Position numbers and translations under genes: made by a program
In this document: piece by piece, positions 1-15,038 of the stretch
Layout: every line of letters starts with the position of its first letter
How positions within the stretch are numbered: the stretch's first letter is position 1
Notes under the pieces: generated by a model
What the model saw: the letters and a program-made list of their open reading frames with translations, nothing else
The model's database searches: none
What the model was told of the DNA's origin: nothing
Source of the DNA: Lagopus muta
Lineage: Eukaryota > Chordata > Aves > Galliformes > Phasianidae
Length of the DNA: 64,000 nucleotides
Direction: 5' to 3'
NCBI RefSeq assembly: GCF_023343835.1
Contig: NC_064437.1
Location: 55,564,972-55,628,971 of the forward strand

Positions 1-1325
1 GATTTACAATAAGATCTCCAGTGTGCTGGGAATGTTCAAAGTACCTGAAGAAATAAATTCCTTGTTCAAGGTTTTTTGGAGAAAAATCATACAAAGAATC
101 GTCGAAAGAACAGTAATTGAAAGAGAAAAATACAGGGGAAATTTTAGAAAAACTAACTGCAAGACTAATTGCAGACAGTGAGGCAAAGTAACTACAGTGG
201 CAGCAAGGTATGTGCTCCTCAGCTTCTTTATTCAAGTAGTAGCATATGGGCAACAGAGGAAGCAGCCGTATTACCTGCAATGGAAGCTGTTCACAGCAAG
301 AGAAGCCAAGGTCCAACACCACCAGCAAGTCTACTCATGTTCCCTCCTGTTCCTCTTCTGTTCCCTGGGGTCTCTTTGATACAAAGGCAAACCATCACCT
401 TTTTCTTCTTACCTACATCTGCTCTGGGTAGGCCTGCTTGCGCAGGGGACCCTGAGGTCTCTGCCAACCTCATCCATTCCTGTTAAAGCAGATTCTTGGC
501 AGTCTAGTGAACAGTAGGAAATTCCAGCCAGAAAGGGTCATGCTGGAAGCTCTTTCCAGGTGGAAAAAATGTCATAGTCAGTGTGATTCACTTGTGTGTA
601 GTCAGGAAAGACGTTTGGCATTGGTAAACACAACTTGTTTTCCATATGTGAAACAAGGGCCACAAAGACTTTTGTCTTTTTTTTTTTACTGTACTTGTTA
701 TGCAACAAACTGTTAGTCTCTCTGAACCCTCATAATATTGAAGTAGTATTCTCCCTTTGAGCTGCTATAGGAGAAACAACATTTTGAAAGCAGAGATTAA
801 ACAGCTTTCATTTTCTTACTTGTCTTACTAGAACTTCTATAAACAGAATGGATCACAGTGCTAATTTCAGTAAGACACTTTACTTGCTGAGATTAAAGAG
901 GAAGTATTGCTGTGAGAGATTCTTCACTCATCTCTCCTTTCTAGAAAAGCTGGAGGGCACACTTAAATGGATAAAATGAAACGAAATGACACAAAACATG
1001 CTACATGTTTGAGATTTGCAGTGATCTGTGATGATAAAAGCAACAAGTTCAGTGGCAGTCAGACAAAAAATGATGATTTTGTGATTCTCTGAACTGATAT
1101 GACAGGTTATCCAACTCCACAGCAGATAATTCAGCTATTTCAAAGCAAAATGTATCTTATGGTATCTCAGCACAGGAGATCTGAAATTTGAATCCAAACA
1201 AGAACTCATAAGGCCACTCTGAGTTGGTCGTGAGTAAACGAGAGTGAGATTTGATGGGAAGCATGTGTTGTCTGTAAGATTTGGTTTGAGAAGCACAAGT
1301 TTCTCACTCTTATATCTGTCCAGGA

Positions 1326-1455
1326 AATCATGGAATCACCAAGGTTGGAGAAGGCCTCTAGGATCATCTAGTCCATCTGTCCACCCACCACCAATATTTC
1401 CTCACTAAACTGTGTCCCTTAGTACAACATCTAAATATTTCTTGAATACAGTCCT
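1326..1455 (-). mobile_element. CR1 3' fragment, reversed
   Basis: The reverse complement of the CR1 3' end is visible: ATGGAATCACCAAGGTTGGA, GATCATCTAGTCCATCTGTC and CCAATATTTCCTCACTAAAC. It is degraded and without coding capacity. Confidence 0.88.
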
Positions 1456-4400
1456 AAAGACTTAAACATAACTTTAGAAAGAGTTCTTATTTATGATCTC
1501 CACAACAGATTTACTATGGACTATAATAAAAGCTTCAGAGGTAACAAAAACAGAGTAGTTTCCTAATAGGCTGTAGGCAGGTGACACGTTACACTGGAGA
1601 TTTTATCTGATTTTATTAACCCTTATTATTGTCATAATGCACATACCCAGTGAGGCAAATTTTCAGGGAGTACAGTGTTTGCTTGTCACACTGTCTTTCA
1701 CAAAGAGGGAGGTCATTGTAAATCTTCTACATCTTTCAGACTGATATAAAGAGGAATTTATGTCCAGATACCTTTGTACCTTAGATGTCAAATGGGATGA
1801 ATGTGGCAGTCATTACCCCATGTTTCTGGGGCATGTGTTTGACCTTTACTTATGACCACTACATCACCGAGCAGAATACTTTTTGTGAACTATCCCTTTT
1901 CTTATTTCAAACCTATTTCAAAGGGAAAAACAAGTATCCAGAAAAAAATAATCCATTTAATTACTGTTATTTTCCTGTCTTTTTTTCCTCGTTGGGTGCC
2001 CTTTCACATGGGATTTGATCTCTCCTCTCTATGATTGTATAAAGCTACATTCCAGATGTGTTAGGAATAACAATTAGTTGTAAGGAATTTAAAATCTCAG
2101 GTATCATTTGCATCTGTCCTGAGAAATTACTGAGAGTCATTAGCCATCAGCAAGCATAGGATAGAGCCACAGAAAATGTTTAATTCTCTTTCTATAGTTA
2201 CAGGCATGGTTTTATACAGCAAAAGCTAATTTGACGCTGAACTGTGGTGAATACCTAGGAGTCCTTTAGAAGCCACTTTCAAGGATAAGAATCAGAGTCC
2301 ACTTTCAGGCATTGTCACCCTGTTGTTTTCAGTGGTGTTCTGCAGCAATGAACTTGAAAGAGATGTAATTGCTGACAGTGCAGCTGACAGTATGCATTCG
2401 CTGCCATGGTCTGGGCAAGATTCCTGTTGTAATGGACAGTTTCTCATCATGGGAGATGAGAGCAAAAGAGAAGAGACAAGTGAACTCTTGGCCAACTTGC
2501 ATGTTGAGTGAAACTGGGATTCTGACAGAAGCAGTTACTTAGGAAATCATTTATGCACTGATTATCAGCACTGACTGCCTAAAAACACAACACAGCACTT
2601 GTACTGAAGCAAGCAGAATACAACTTTATAGTATACTTGTGTTGTCAATTACCTGCCTAATAGGCTTATAATTGAAACCACTATTATCATGTAGTTTCCA
2701 TAATAAGCAATAAACACTGTAAAATAATTCATGAAACCCCTCCAAGTCTATGGAGAGCATGCATAAATCATATAATCAACGACAGCTTACTTTGTGAATC
2801 CCAAAAATTGATTAAAAATAATGACAGTTCCCCAAGGAACTCTTCATAGAAGCATCTCTAAAATTTAGGAACATTTGGATGAGATTCTGGATTTTGAAAT
2901 GATGGCATTAATTCAGAAGTTTTAAGATCTAATCTCAAGCCTGTGAATTCAAAGACAAAGTAAAAGAAGAGAGAGCTTAGCATGTAGAGCTGTCAAGGCC
3001 TGCTGCTGACTAGGGAACTTCAGTTTTAGCATTATCCTCACAAATTTAGCCACTGACTATATTTAACACAAAAAAATTCCTTAAGGGAAATTGTTTCCTA
3101 TGTGCTTTAGGCTTCTCTGATTAACGTATCCTTTTTGAGGTTTCCAACATAAGATATCCTTTAAGGTACTAAATCTGATTTCCTTTAAGGTAATAGATCT
3201 GTAACAGATTGCCTCAACTGAGAGAGGCAAACCTGAAATGAAGTAGTATTCTGGAGTAGTATTTGAAAGCTGCAGCTTTATCATTTCATCTCTATGACTA
3301 TCCTACCCATGGTCACTTTTAACCATCTCTTCCTTTCCTGCCCTTCTCTGTTCCAACAGTGACCTTCAAAGGCAATTTTTTCTCCTGTTAATTGGGAAAT
3401 GAGCTGCAGATCTTCCTCCTGGTAGGAACATTTCGTTCCATGTAGGTAAGAATTACTTTCACTTATGAACCGTTAGGTGGAGTGAGCATTTAATGTCACT
3501 AAGAACATGCATAGATAATACCTTCTGGGGGCAGAGGAAAGGAAACATTCTTATCCCCTAGACAAATGTTATCAAGAAATCCTGACCTTTCTTGGTTTAT
3601 ATGAATGATTTAACTAGCCACTTCCCACACCATACAGCAGCTGACTTAGCTGCAAGATAAAGTTGAGCCGTTTTTCTCATGAAAAACCCAATGAGTTAGT
3701 TCCTGACTACTTGAAAGTAATCCTGATGAAACAGCATGACCTCTTTTACTTTCTTCAGTCTGTTTTAATACCTTCATTTAAGTGAGATTTGACTTATATA
3801 TTCAATCTTTCTCAAAAATGTGAGATTTCCCCCATGACCACCCTTGCTACCCCTCCCAGTCCTTATGATTAAACAGAATGCCTTATTCTGCCTTGGTATA
3901 ATTTGTATAATAAATTAGACATTTCACTATAGATTCCTAAATGATAGTTGAGACAGTTAGCAAGTTCTACTTCTTATTGCACAACTAATTTTTAACCTCA
4001 AATAACTCCTGGGTGTATATGTTAGGCTTTGATTTTTCCTGTTTCTTTTAATAAAATGTTCTATATAATTCTCCTCCCTATAAAATGACAACAGTTTTCT
4101 TTCTTTTCTGTCCCATACAATGTAAGTCAGTGTCCCACCAGTGACCACATCCCTGTATCAAAGACATTCACGTGGGAGTTACTCATTTACAACTCAGTTA
4201 AATCCAATCAAAGTCTCAACATGGGTTTCTTCTGTGGGCCCATAGATGACAGGGCCATGTGCAGACCTCTGGGTGGGCTCTCCATGGAGGTGTGATAATC
4301 AGGTTGCTGTCCTTGGCTTCCAATGCCTGCCTTCCACTGGTTTCTCAAGTATTTTGTCTTCAGGGACTCAATCAACAGCAAAGAAAATTAGAACTAGTTG

Positions 4401-6219
4401 CCCTTAAAGAAGCAGAGAGCTCAGATAAGGGTTTGACAATGTCCTTTTCCACTTCTCTCTGTAGGATGTGATTTACTGTGTTCATAACAGATCTCATATG
4501 AATTGTGCACCGGAAATTCACAGCTCTTAAAACACAAATTCTTTCTGTTTTATGCAAGCAGCTTGGAAACTTCTGTTGCTAAACCCACTGTAGCTTAGAG
4601 CTCCTATTGTCCATCTCTTTATATGCAAAAATGCTGCTCTTCCTCAGGTGTATAACAGAAGCCAGGAAAAAATCCCCCTGGGATGAGGGCAGCAGCCTTC
4701 TGTCTTCCTGGTGAACTGGGATGTGTCCTTTCTGGGGGGCAAGTTGCTTTCAAAAGAGCAAGATACATCCTGAGCAAGAGCAGTGCATACATTCTCTGAG
4801 CATCATGAAAAGCAAATGTTCTGCATAATCTGATACAAACATATCACAGTGTCACAGAATGTTTGCTTAAATTCTTGATATTTCAAGGCTTTTCACAGTA
4901 CATATTTGCACGACCAAAGAGTATCTGGACCATGATCTTGGCTGGGTTTCACACTGTTGGTTTAATTTCAGTATTAATCTTGTTTGTTGTAGGCCTTTAT
5001 TTAACTATTGTCTGCCAAGCTCTGAGGGAAAAGTGAAAAGTTGAAATAAACTCGCCCTTTGGCTTAGCCCCTTTGTGGTGCTTGCCTCTCCCACCTGTGC
5101 TAAGCAAGGGTGTAGGCTCTATTGTCCTGAGAAGTCCAAGCTGCGCAGCTGAACAGAGATTGCTATCTCTGGCAAAGGATCCAGAGCTTCATTGTTCAGT
5201 GGGTAGAAATTCTACCTGCTCAGAAGCAGTAATTTGCTTTCATGGCCTGGTTGGCAGAAAACTTAGTTTCAGAAAGGTTTATTCTTAGAGAATAGATGAA
5301 GGAGAACGTAAGAGGTAGATGCAGACCTGCAGAGATCTGACCTCCCTTAGATGACTGCTTTGCATCCGTATTCCTACAGCAGTGAGTGCTTTGCTTTCAG
5401 CCATGCTGCTCTTTGTCCTGTGCTGCCCAGAGGAGCACAGCTGCCTTATTTAGCTCATTTAAACTTTTCCCAGTAAATCAGCTGCTGTTGCTCTTTCTGA
5501 ATGTTCATCTGTCGATATCTCTCTGCTCTGGACTGAATGTAATATTCCAGGTGCAGTCACAGCCAAGCTGTTCAAAGGAAAATTATTGACTTTTTTTTTG
5601 CTCTGTAATGTAATCTCCCTCTGACTGTAGCCTAAGATTACATTGCCCTTCCTTTTGGTGCTGTATTACATTGCAAATTTGTCTGTGATTTCTCTATTGC
5701 TAGCCCTCAGTCTCCTTCAACAGCACAGTTTCATTCCACTGAACATAAGCATTAATTTGTTGGTGTTTATAGACCATTGAAGGCTATTGTGTGAGAAGCT
5801 GGAGCTGACCGTGTGGAGACAGCATAATATCAATGGCAGGCAGACAGAGAGAAAATTGACAATTCAAAAATTGAAGGGAATGGATGAACAAGAGACAGAG
5901 TTTCTTTTCTGTGGTGCACCAAAAAGGATTTTAAAAATTGCTCATGGCTTAATGGCAGTGATCTTATGCGACATAAGAGCAAAATCTAAAACACAATAAA
6001 TTATTTTGAACATTACCAGTGTATTTTGTCAAAAGTGAAAGTGTTGACATTTTTCCTTTTTCTGATTTGCTCTTTTGTTCTAACATAGTAATTTAAAAAT
6101 TATTTTTAAGGACAAGCATATTTTAACATTAAAAAACCTTTGTTTTCATTCATCTACAAAAACGGCACTGCAAGGATCATATTTGTATAAATGTTTTTTG
6201 TATTTATTTCAAAATTTCC

Positions 6220-6268
6220 TTTTTTTTTTTTTTTTTTGTTTTTTTTTTTTGTTTTTTTTTGTTTTTTT
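6220..6268. repeat. T-rich tract with G interruptions
   Basis: About 49 bases of T interrupted by single G residues. It is a low-complexity tract without recognisable flanking element. Confidence 0.9.
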
Positions 6269-9200
6269 AAAGTTTTACAGCATTAAAAAAAGCTGATATA
6301 AGTAGCCAGATTTCTTCAGAGTCATTTTTGGAAGAACTGACTTTTGATTCAATGTCCACTGAAAATACATAATACACAACAGATAGAGGATAGAGTTGAA
6401 CACTGGAATATGAGATGAACAAGAGAGAGAATCAAAGAAAAGAAATAGTGTGTACAGAGAAAACAGGAGATGGAAAAAGTCAAGAAAAAAGGAAGAATTT
6501 GTAGTTTCAGGAAAAGAGAATGAGGGGTAATATGTGAGAAAATGGGAATGAAACAAAAATCATTGACGATCAGTTTCCACAGTTTTTGAGAACAGAGATT
6601 TTTAAGTGCTCAGATGTCAAGCATTTCCACTGCAAGAAAAAAAAAAAAAAGGAAAAGGGAAAGCTTAATCAGAGGGAGCTGCATGTCAGACTGATGTCTC
6701 TTCACAGAAGATACAAGTTGCTAGAGGTGACCAGACTTCCAATCAGACTTGTATTCTTTTGTTTCATGGTCTGTCCCTCACATGCACCTGTGTCTGAGAA
6801 ACTGCTGGTGAGCTGGGATGGTTCATTTAGAGTAATGCAGAGTTCCATTACAGGTCATCGAAGAAAAGGATAAATTACACAGAAAATCCTCCTCCTTCCC
6901 AATGAATTCTGCAACTTGCTGGCAGTAACACCCAGGCTACTGGTGTGAATACCTGGGCCATGCACCAACAATGTCAAAAGACAGTGGCTCAGATAATCAT
7001 GCAAAGAACATCTAGCAAATAGATTCAGGTTCCCTGAAGAATCAATTCCCCTGAGCTCTTCAGGGTTTTGCAGTAGAACAGACAAGCAATTCTTCTTCAT
7101 CCCTTAAAGACAAGTTCTGTTAACCAACACACAGGCATTGCTCATTTTAGTTGTGGATCTTGGTGTGCAGTGGAAGACAAGATAATCATATCAGCTCTTC
7201 AGTTCTAGGCTGCAATGTGAACCTGGTTTGGCTTAACTAACTTGGCAATCCTTACACAGAACTGAAGCTCCTTCCCTGAGCAGTAGGTCAAAAACAAAAA
7301 GATATTTCAAGGTGCAGGATATTTTCCACATCATCTTTTTCAATCCTTATACCAATTATGTTGAAACTGCTGTTTTCCAGGAACATTGCTTTCAAAATAT
7401 TTGTTATGTGCAGGAAGAGGTAATGTGACAAGTGACCACTGACCTCTCTAATGCCACCTAGCTGGCAATAGAAATAAGCAAGAGCTATTCTGAGTCTCTT
7501 TGTTTGGACTTTTCCTTTCCATATTAAAACTCAATTGCAGTAATTGCCAGATCCTTTTTGTTTCCAAAAGAAAGCTGACTTCTAGAATAACTTGCATATT
7601 ACTCTAAGTAATATCAGAGTCATCAGGCTGCCAGAAAGACAGCATTTCCCAATTTGAACTAGAAAAAACATTAGTATGGTGTGAGGTGCTGGGTTCTTTC
7701 TTTTTTGACTGTGACAAGATTAAACCCTGATGTTGCTTTCACAAGAGCTAATGACATAACCCAAGAATCACTGCCTTGCTGGATGCCAACAAGTGCCATC
7801 AGACCAATTACCTCATCAGGGCCTACTATTCAAACACTGCAGACTCAAGCTCACGTTTCCAGCATGAAAAGCTGCAGCTGCAAATTTCTGTAGGATCACC
7901 TTTTATTAACCTCCCACAGAGAACATGCCCTTACATGGCAGAATCTCTCTGTCAATGAATAACTCCACTTTCTGTAGTGTTGTACTGACCATGAAGAATA
8001 CTTTCCTTTTACTTTCCTTTAACTGACGCTATGCCTGAAACAAGTCTCCCTTGTGTCTCTTCTGTGGAGGCACTGCCAAGAAGTACTTTTGCCAACAGAT
8101 AGCAAAGCAGATGATCTGAAGCTTTTGATTAAAACAAGCTTAGAATCAGTAGCCTTAATAACTTAATGGTTATTTTAGTGGTTATTATGCTATTACAGTG
8201 AGACATCTCATCATAGAGGCAGATTGCATGAATCAAAGTAATTGTATGTTGTAGAGACTGGCAATGATAACTTTGTTTGCATTTGTTACACAAACTTCAT
8301 CTTTCTCAGTTGTTGTGTGCTGGAGTGAGAGAACATCTCCGCTGTGACTGAAGCACTCCAAGTGAAGACTTTCTGTCTAATTTCTTCCTAACTACCAGCA
8401 GTTCTCTCCTCAGTGACTATAAATACTGACTCATGGAAAAATAAAATTGAAATTAAAAAGGCTACAAAGCATCAAATTGTTTTATTGCATGACTGAAAAT
8501 TTAGAAAAGCCTCAAGTCTAGGTACCCAAGATCTTAGACACACGCCAAAAAAGCAGTTTAGCTTCAGTTCTCATCAACTTCAGTTGAATTCCCAGTTGAA
8601 ACTTCTTTGCTTATGTCTTGCAGGTTGCAGTCAGGACATGAACCTTGCCTCAGGCTATGGCATCCAGCTCACTCAGACTCCTGGATATGGAAACCCATCA
8701 GGGCCTGTTTGTAAGGCAGTCTGAAGTGTGGCCGTTTTGCTGTTGCACAAAGGAGAAATGGGCATTCCCATAATTCACTTCAGCAAGAAACCAGACAGAG
8801 ATCTATGGGACTTTATAAAAATGGATCCCACCAGGTAAATAATTTAGGATTCAACAAATCATTCTTTTCCAATAACAACTTCCCAACCTGATCAGTCTTG
8901 CAGTATTTCACACACAGCCTTCTGAAATCTTTTTAAAGCTGTGCATCTGCTGAACTGACATTCAGCTCTCCAAACTGCACTGTTTCAAAAAGATCCAGCT
9001 ACCAAATGACGTACTCTGGAACAGATCCCCAGTCTGAAGTGGTAAGTTTGATTGTCTTTCCCCTACTCTGACACTTATTACACTGTAGCATCAATATATT
9101 AATATCCATTGGTGTGTATAGCATATTTTAGTTAGGGTTGGCAAAAAAAAATGCTAGGAAATTCTTACAAACTTCTAAGACTGTGGGATAGATTTTGGTA

Positions 9201-11639
9201 TCATAGGAAGCCTTAGTACAATGTGATTGTATAATTTCAGTGGGATGTGAATATAGTCTAGAGAAATAAACTAAAATAAAACTAGAAAAAAGTACTAAAA
9301 GTTCTCCTGAGTGTTCTTTCCTTCCACGTTTTCTAATATTTTTGGAAAATGTTAAAGCTCTTGTTGAATTCTGGATCAAATACAGCATAAGCTGTACCTT
9401 TCTTTCCAAGCATTTCAGTTCTCTTTGTTAAATAATGGATCTGAGCAAACCAAACCTCTCTCATGTGAAGATGTTGAAATTAGATGTAGTCCCTTATGGT
9501 TCATGTTCAGGCAAACCTTAATGGCAGTATAAAGTTAATACTGAAATTAACTTAGAGAAAAATATTTTAATCTATATATTTATGACTGGACTGATTTCCT
9601 TTGCAGCTAGAGGAAAGAAAGTAGTGCTTTTCTTCCATTTTGGGTCTTTATATTTAGTCCATAATATGCAGCCTTGTAATATGGATATTTATAATTACTC
9701 CGATTTCATTAGCTAAAAAGCCAGAATTAGACAGTAAAAATTAGATTTTAATGAACAGTTTCAACATGAGGAAGTTATGAATTGGTGTCTTGAGGATATC
9801 ATCACAACTTAGAAATGAGGCAAATTAGACGAGTCGAAAAGGAAAAAAGAGGAGAGGAGATTAAAATAACTTCAAACAAAACAGAGGGAAGGAGAGTGGA
9901 GAAGAAAGTGAAATTATCTTTTAAATCAGGGAATCAGGGAGTCCACCTGCACTGAAACAAGCAGCCCTACAGACTGGAGACACAGTCGATTCCCACCAGG
10001 CCCATCTCCTGGCTTTGCACTTCTGGCCTTTAAAAGTGATGACTCCCAGCCATGGCTTAGTGAGAAGGCGGAGATGTTCTACCAACAAAGATTTGAAATT
10101 AATCAAAAAAGCAGCTGTTCACAGCACAGTAAATAAAAAATAAATACATAAATCTCTTTTACTGCATACTCTGCAGACCGTAACATGGAATACAATACTG
10201 TGGTGGGCATCTGGATAGAGCAGCTCTTGGCCGAAATATTTATGAATGCAATGGATGCTGCTGAGAAAGAAAGAGAATCAGTGGAACCAAGAGGAAATCT
10301 GACTTCTTAAAAGGTCAAGCTCTTGGAAACAAATTTGAGGTGTCCTGAATCCTAATGCAATATCATTCTCATTAAACTGTGTCATGGCCTAAAGCAAATG
10401 CTCAGTATAACTGCATTTTTACTGCAGCCATTTTAAAATGATGGCTCTTGTGGCATCCACATGTCTCATTTGTTATATACAGTCATGCAAGCCTCACAGA
10501 TGACTGTTAATGTTACCCTCTCTCCCCCTCAACTATTAAATAAACTCAGAAATTACAATGACATTAAAAACACTTTGAGCAATTTTATGTGATCATTAAG
10601 TCAGAATATTCCACTCTGGAGGCTTCTGCTATTCAGCAGCCTTGAAATTACTTAGATCAATTAAGTGCATTATATTTTATATGGAATATAGGAATGCATT
10701 TTTTTTGCTACTGTGGGGAAGTATAAATAATGAAAGAAGGTGAATCTCCAGCAATCTCTCTGTAGTCCTGTTCTGCTTTTCTCACTTCTGAATGTTTTCA
10801 CTTGGTTAGCCTTTCTTTTTCATTTCGTTTGATGTAGAGTCATATTTCAATATAATCTGAACATTTCAGCAGTAAGAAAGCTTATAAATTTCCCTTAATC
10901 TGCCATCTCCTTTTTCATAGATAATAGACAAATAAGCATGCATAGAACAGGATCTTTTCCCGAATTCATAGCACTTAACCAAACCATTGAAATCAGAAGC
11001 CTACTTATTATGTATTCTGAAGAAGAATTTCCAGAGGATTCTTCATTGTACTGTGGATCAGAGGTACTATCTCCAAAGATTGCCTGTATCCACTGACAGA
11101 ATCTGCGTACCCTTCATGGGATGGGTCTCTTCTTGCACTGTTGGCGTCAGAATACTGAAAATTTTATTATTATGGGAGCTAGAAAAGCCAAAGAGCAGCA
11201 GATGTGTCAGTCAGAGGTCAGAGTGATTTGCTGATGCAGGTCACTGGTAGACTCAGGACCATAACCCAGATTTTTAATGGACAACATCTAAAGGGTAATG
11301 ATCCTTTGGAGGGAATGATATGTGAAAACTTCATCATGAAGTAAAGACTATGTTAAATAATTCCCAACATCAAGAGTGTCTTAGCTCATCTGCATGAATC
11401 AGCTAATGGTGGTGACTATGTTGAAAAATTGTGTTTTGTAGCGGAGAATTTGCTCCATCAAATAGCGTTACTGCGCTTTTTGTTGTTATTTCCATGTGAA
11501 TAAATAGGAAGCATCTCTTTTGGAGTGACTTGTTTTACTCAGAATAGGAGTAGTTTTCTTTGCAGTTAATCACAAACTTTGTTGGTGGTGATTACCAATT
11601 TAGGAGAATATTTATAGCCTCTAGCGTAGTCTGGGGATC

Positions 11640-11659
11640 TGACCTTGCAAGCAAGGTCA
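11640..11659. promoter_or_regulatory. candidate everted nuclear-receptor element (ER8)
   Basis: TGACCT and AGGTCA, both exact consensus half-sites, are separated by eight bases in everted orientation inside a perfect 9-base-arm palindrome. Each also has the CAAGGTCA-type extension favoured by monomeric orphan receptors such as ERR and NR5A. No gene lies nearby in the window; function is inferred. Confidence 0.4.
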
Positions 11660-14600
11660 TTAGTCATTGGCCAGTGATTACTGCACAGGTTGAAGGATTA
11701 GCTGGTCAAGTACAATGCAAGTGTGACTTTTGGGAAAGCTCTGCTTTCCATAAAGTGGAAGAGCTAGAAGAGAGTTTTCTAGCTTACAAGAAAGCCAATT
11801 GAAAGACTGTGTAATTAAATTCATTGTGTTCTCTATCCATCCTGCAAAACATAATAGGACTTACCCAGAAAATAGATCTGATAACGTGGTTCCCAGTGCC
11901 ATACCAATTCTCATGCTGTTGTGCAGCCCAGGCACTCAATTATAGTTCTGCAGGATTAATTAGTACAATTATCCATACAGCTAATACTCAGTGTAAATGA
12001 GGAGGATTAGCAAGGAGTTATATGGTGAAAAGCAAACATTTTTTAAAACAGGAAACTTAGGACATATAAATTAAAAACCAAGGGATTTGCATTCAAGTGT
12101 CAGTGCCTCACTGCAGCAGGTACAGCTGTGCACTGCTTTGGCACTGAAATGTGTTTGCAGAGATAGAGATGTGCTCTGCTAGGTGCAGCTGAAACTCCTT
12201 AGGTATTTCAGGAGTCATCACCATCTACATTATAAAGCCCAGAAGGCACTCATTGTGAGCTTCTAAGGAATCATTTGTATAATGTAGATGTTCCAACCTG
12301 CTTGCACTACATAGTTCTAAAAAGAATATTTTAAGAAGTAAAAAAAAAAAGAATCTGTGAGCATTTGGTGATAATCTAAAATTGCATAGCGATGCCATGA
12401 AAGTTCTTGTATTATTCTAATGATTAATATCTTCCCTATTAAAAACATGTACCTTATCAAGCTGTTTAATTCTAGATTCTAATTCCTAGATATACTGTAA
12501 CTTTATCACATCAGGTTTCAGTAGCGAACTTCTCCCCACTGAAATATCTGTGAACTGGGATGAAGCCACCCCATCTCTTTTACAAACAGATAGATTGAAC
12601 TCTTTAAATATTTCTATTTTGGGAATGGTTGTCAGTACTTCACTCATTCCTCTTTTCAGACCAATTGTCTGTATCCTTCCTGAACTGCAATCACTAGACC
12701 TGGATATGTTAATCTTGCAGCATTAACATCCTTATCAAACGTTGAGAAAGTGTAGCATCTTGATCTCCACTCAGAATTCTCTTGTTTATATTGTAACACA
12801 CAATTTTATCAGACTCTTTTGTTTGTCACACCACATTGGCTTAATTCAAGAGCATTTTAACTTGTTTTGAATTCTCTGTCTCATTTGCAGAGTCTACAGC
12901 TTTGCCTAGCCATCTTTGTTCCTCTTCAGTCTATTCTAGGGTACATCAGTTACATGTAGAGCTTAAGGTTCAAGGACCTTCGCAGTAGGAACCAGGCTCC
13001 AATGTAGGCTTGTCAAGCATGCTGCAACTTTATCTCCTTCTGAACCCTTCTCTATTTTTTTCCAAAATGATTCAGAGCATTTGCAATCAGAATCCCCAGG
13101 TAATCACTCTGCCTCCATACCATGGTACCTTTAGCAATTACTTTGTATAGAGTTGCTATATTTTTCTAATAAGAAGTGCTGTGGAAGCTTTTATGTTGTT
13201 TTCTATTTTTATTTGGTTAATACACTTAGTGTGTGTGAATGCATGTCTGTGTAATGTTCTGTTAATGTGGCATTTATTCTCTTTCCTTCCAAGCCCTCCT
13301 CAAGGATGTCTGCAAATCAGTCTGGTTTTGTGTTTAATGCAAGATATCAATCATCTTTCCAGGAGAAAATGGTTTCTTATTAAGGGGAAGGAAACATTCT
13401 ATTATTTATTCATTCTATTATTGTTCCCTGGAAAAGATCCAGATTTGCAATAAACCAATGATTGGAAATGCACAAAGTATTTTAATATCCTAATTATTTT
13501 GATTTAACTTCCTCTAATAGTTTAAATTGATACTGAATTTATTTAGAAGCCATTACAAAGGGATTCCCTCTTCCCCTTCCCCCAAAGTAGTCCAGAAACA
13601 CAAACCTAACTTAAGCTAAAGACAAAATATATTGTTCATATTCCAGGCTGTCAATTGCGTAACAGAGTTAGCTTTTGTGTGAGACAGCCAGGTGGAAGGA
13701 ATAGTAGAGGGAAAAAAAAAGCAAACAAAGCTTCTATAAATACATTCCATTATTTTAAAATTCATCTGAATTAAAAAAAGAAATTGCTACAATGGCAATT
13801 TTTCTGTCTTCAGGAGATGGTAATCAGACGCCTACTGACTTCCTACATTGTTGGCACTAACACAGACTTCACTGTATAAAAGGACCTACTGAAAAATTTC
13901 ATCTCTCCCTGCCAGGTTTTTTCCATGTTATCTCCACTTTTACCCTACAGTTACAGTCACAAACTTCTCACATAATTTTTTTCAAAGATGAACATAAGCA
14001 GTAGGATACATTCTATATTTGGTCACTTTTCTGGTTCTCCAACAGCCAAAGCCCTCTGTGTTTGTCTAATGCCAGCAAAAGCAACAAAAGCAGTGATGGC
14101 AACTTAGTCTGCTTTTAAAGCAGGGCTTTAAAGCTAAATGTGCTCATCTGGGGCTGGGGAGTTTCCGGTTCAAATACTTCCTTTGCTGAGATGATCAAAC
14201 CTACATCCCCTCGCATTCTGAAGAACTCTTGTCCATTAGGTTACACAACACTGCTTTTCCCTCATGTTGAAATTGCAGACTTGGAACCTAAAAGCAGAAA
14301 GAGACGTGCTGGGTACATACAGGAGAAAGAAATGGGTCTAAGTTCTTGTGCTAAGGCCTCTCCATACAATTCAGTCTCCAGGGAACCATTTTAATGCCTT
14401 CCCCATCATGACAGCAACCCACTCATAGACCATGTTAATCTGGTTTATGTATGTCAGTGCAGGTTATCTTTTTTATATTATAGCCAAATAATCTTTTATG
14501 TTTTATTCAGAAATTTATCTGGGGGCTCCTTCTCAAACTCCCTCCAACAAGAAATTATGACAGTTTTACATGCTCATGACCCCACCAGAATCACTGGCAT

Positions 14601-15038
14601 TACACTGGCATAAAATCAAAGAAGTGAAAGATAGAAGAAAAGTGAATAGAATCTCTATAATAAGTTAAGAATTTATGTCCTGCGATCATGTTGAAAATAG
14701 CTGTAGCTTGACAATTGCTACTGCCTGTAAATGAGCATCCATGGATATCACATTACTTATGAAGCTATTTCATTATGACCCAAAAAGTTTCTCAAGAGCT
14801 TTGGCTGAGCCTTACTCATAAAATTAATTTTGAAGTGCTAATTTGGCACCATTTTTCTAACATACATGAATTCAAGATATAAATTTTGACACATTCAGAT
14901 TTTTACAAGAAATTTCAAAAAATACTGAAGTTTGTTTGAGAATTGTACTTTTAAAATATAAATACACTATAATTAGAATCATCATAATTTTAGTGCTTTA
15001 TGTAGAGATGTTTCATGTCATGTTATGTCATGTTTGAT

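Larger units (their letters stand above)
1..15038. other. intergenic DNA, no gene recognised
   Basis: All open frames here are under 100 codons, with no recognisable protein motif or phase-linked exon series. The stretch contains the CR1 fragment at 1326-1455, the T-rich tract at 6220-6268 and the ER8-like palindrome at 11640-11659. Unannotated non-coding RNA or distal enhancers cannot be excluded. Confidence 0.6.
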
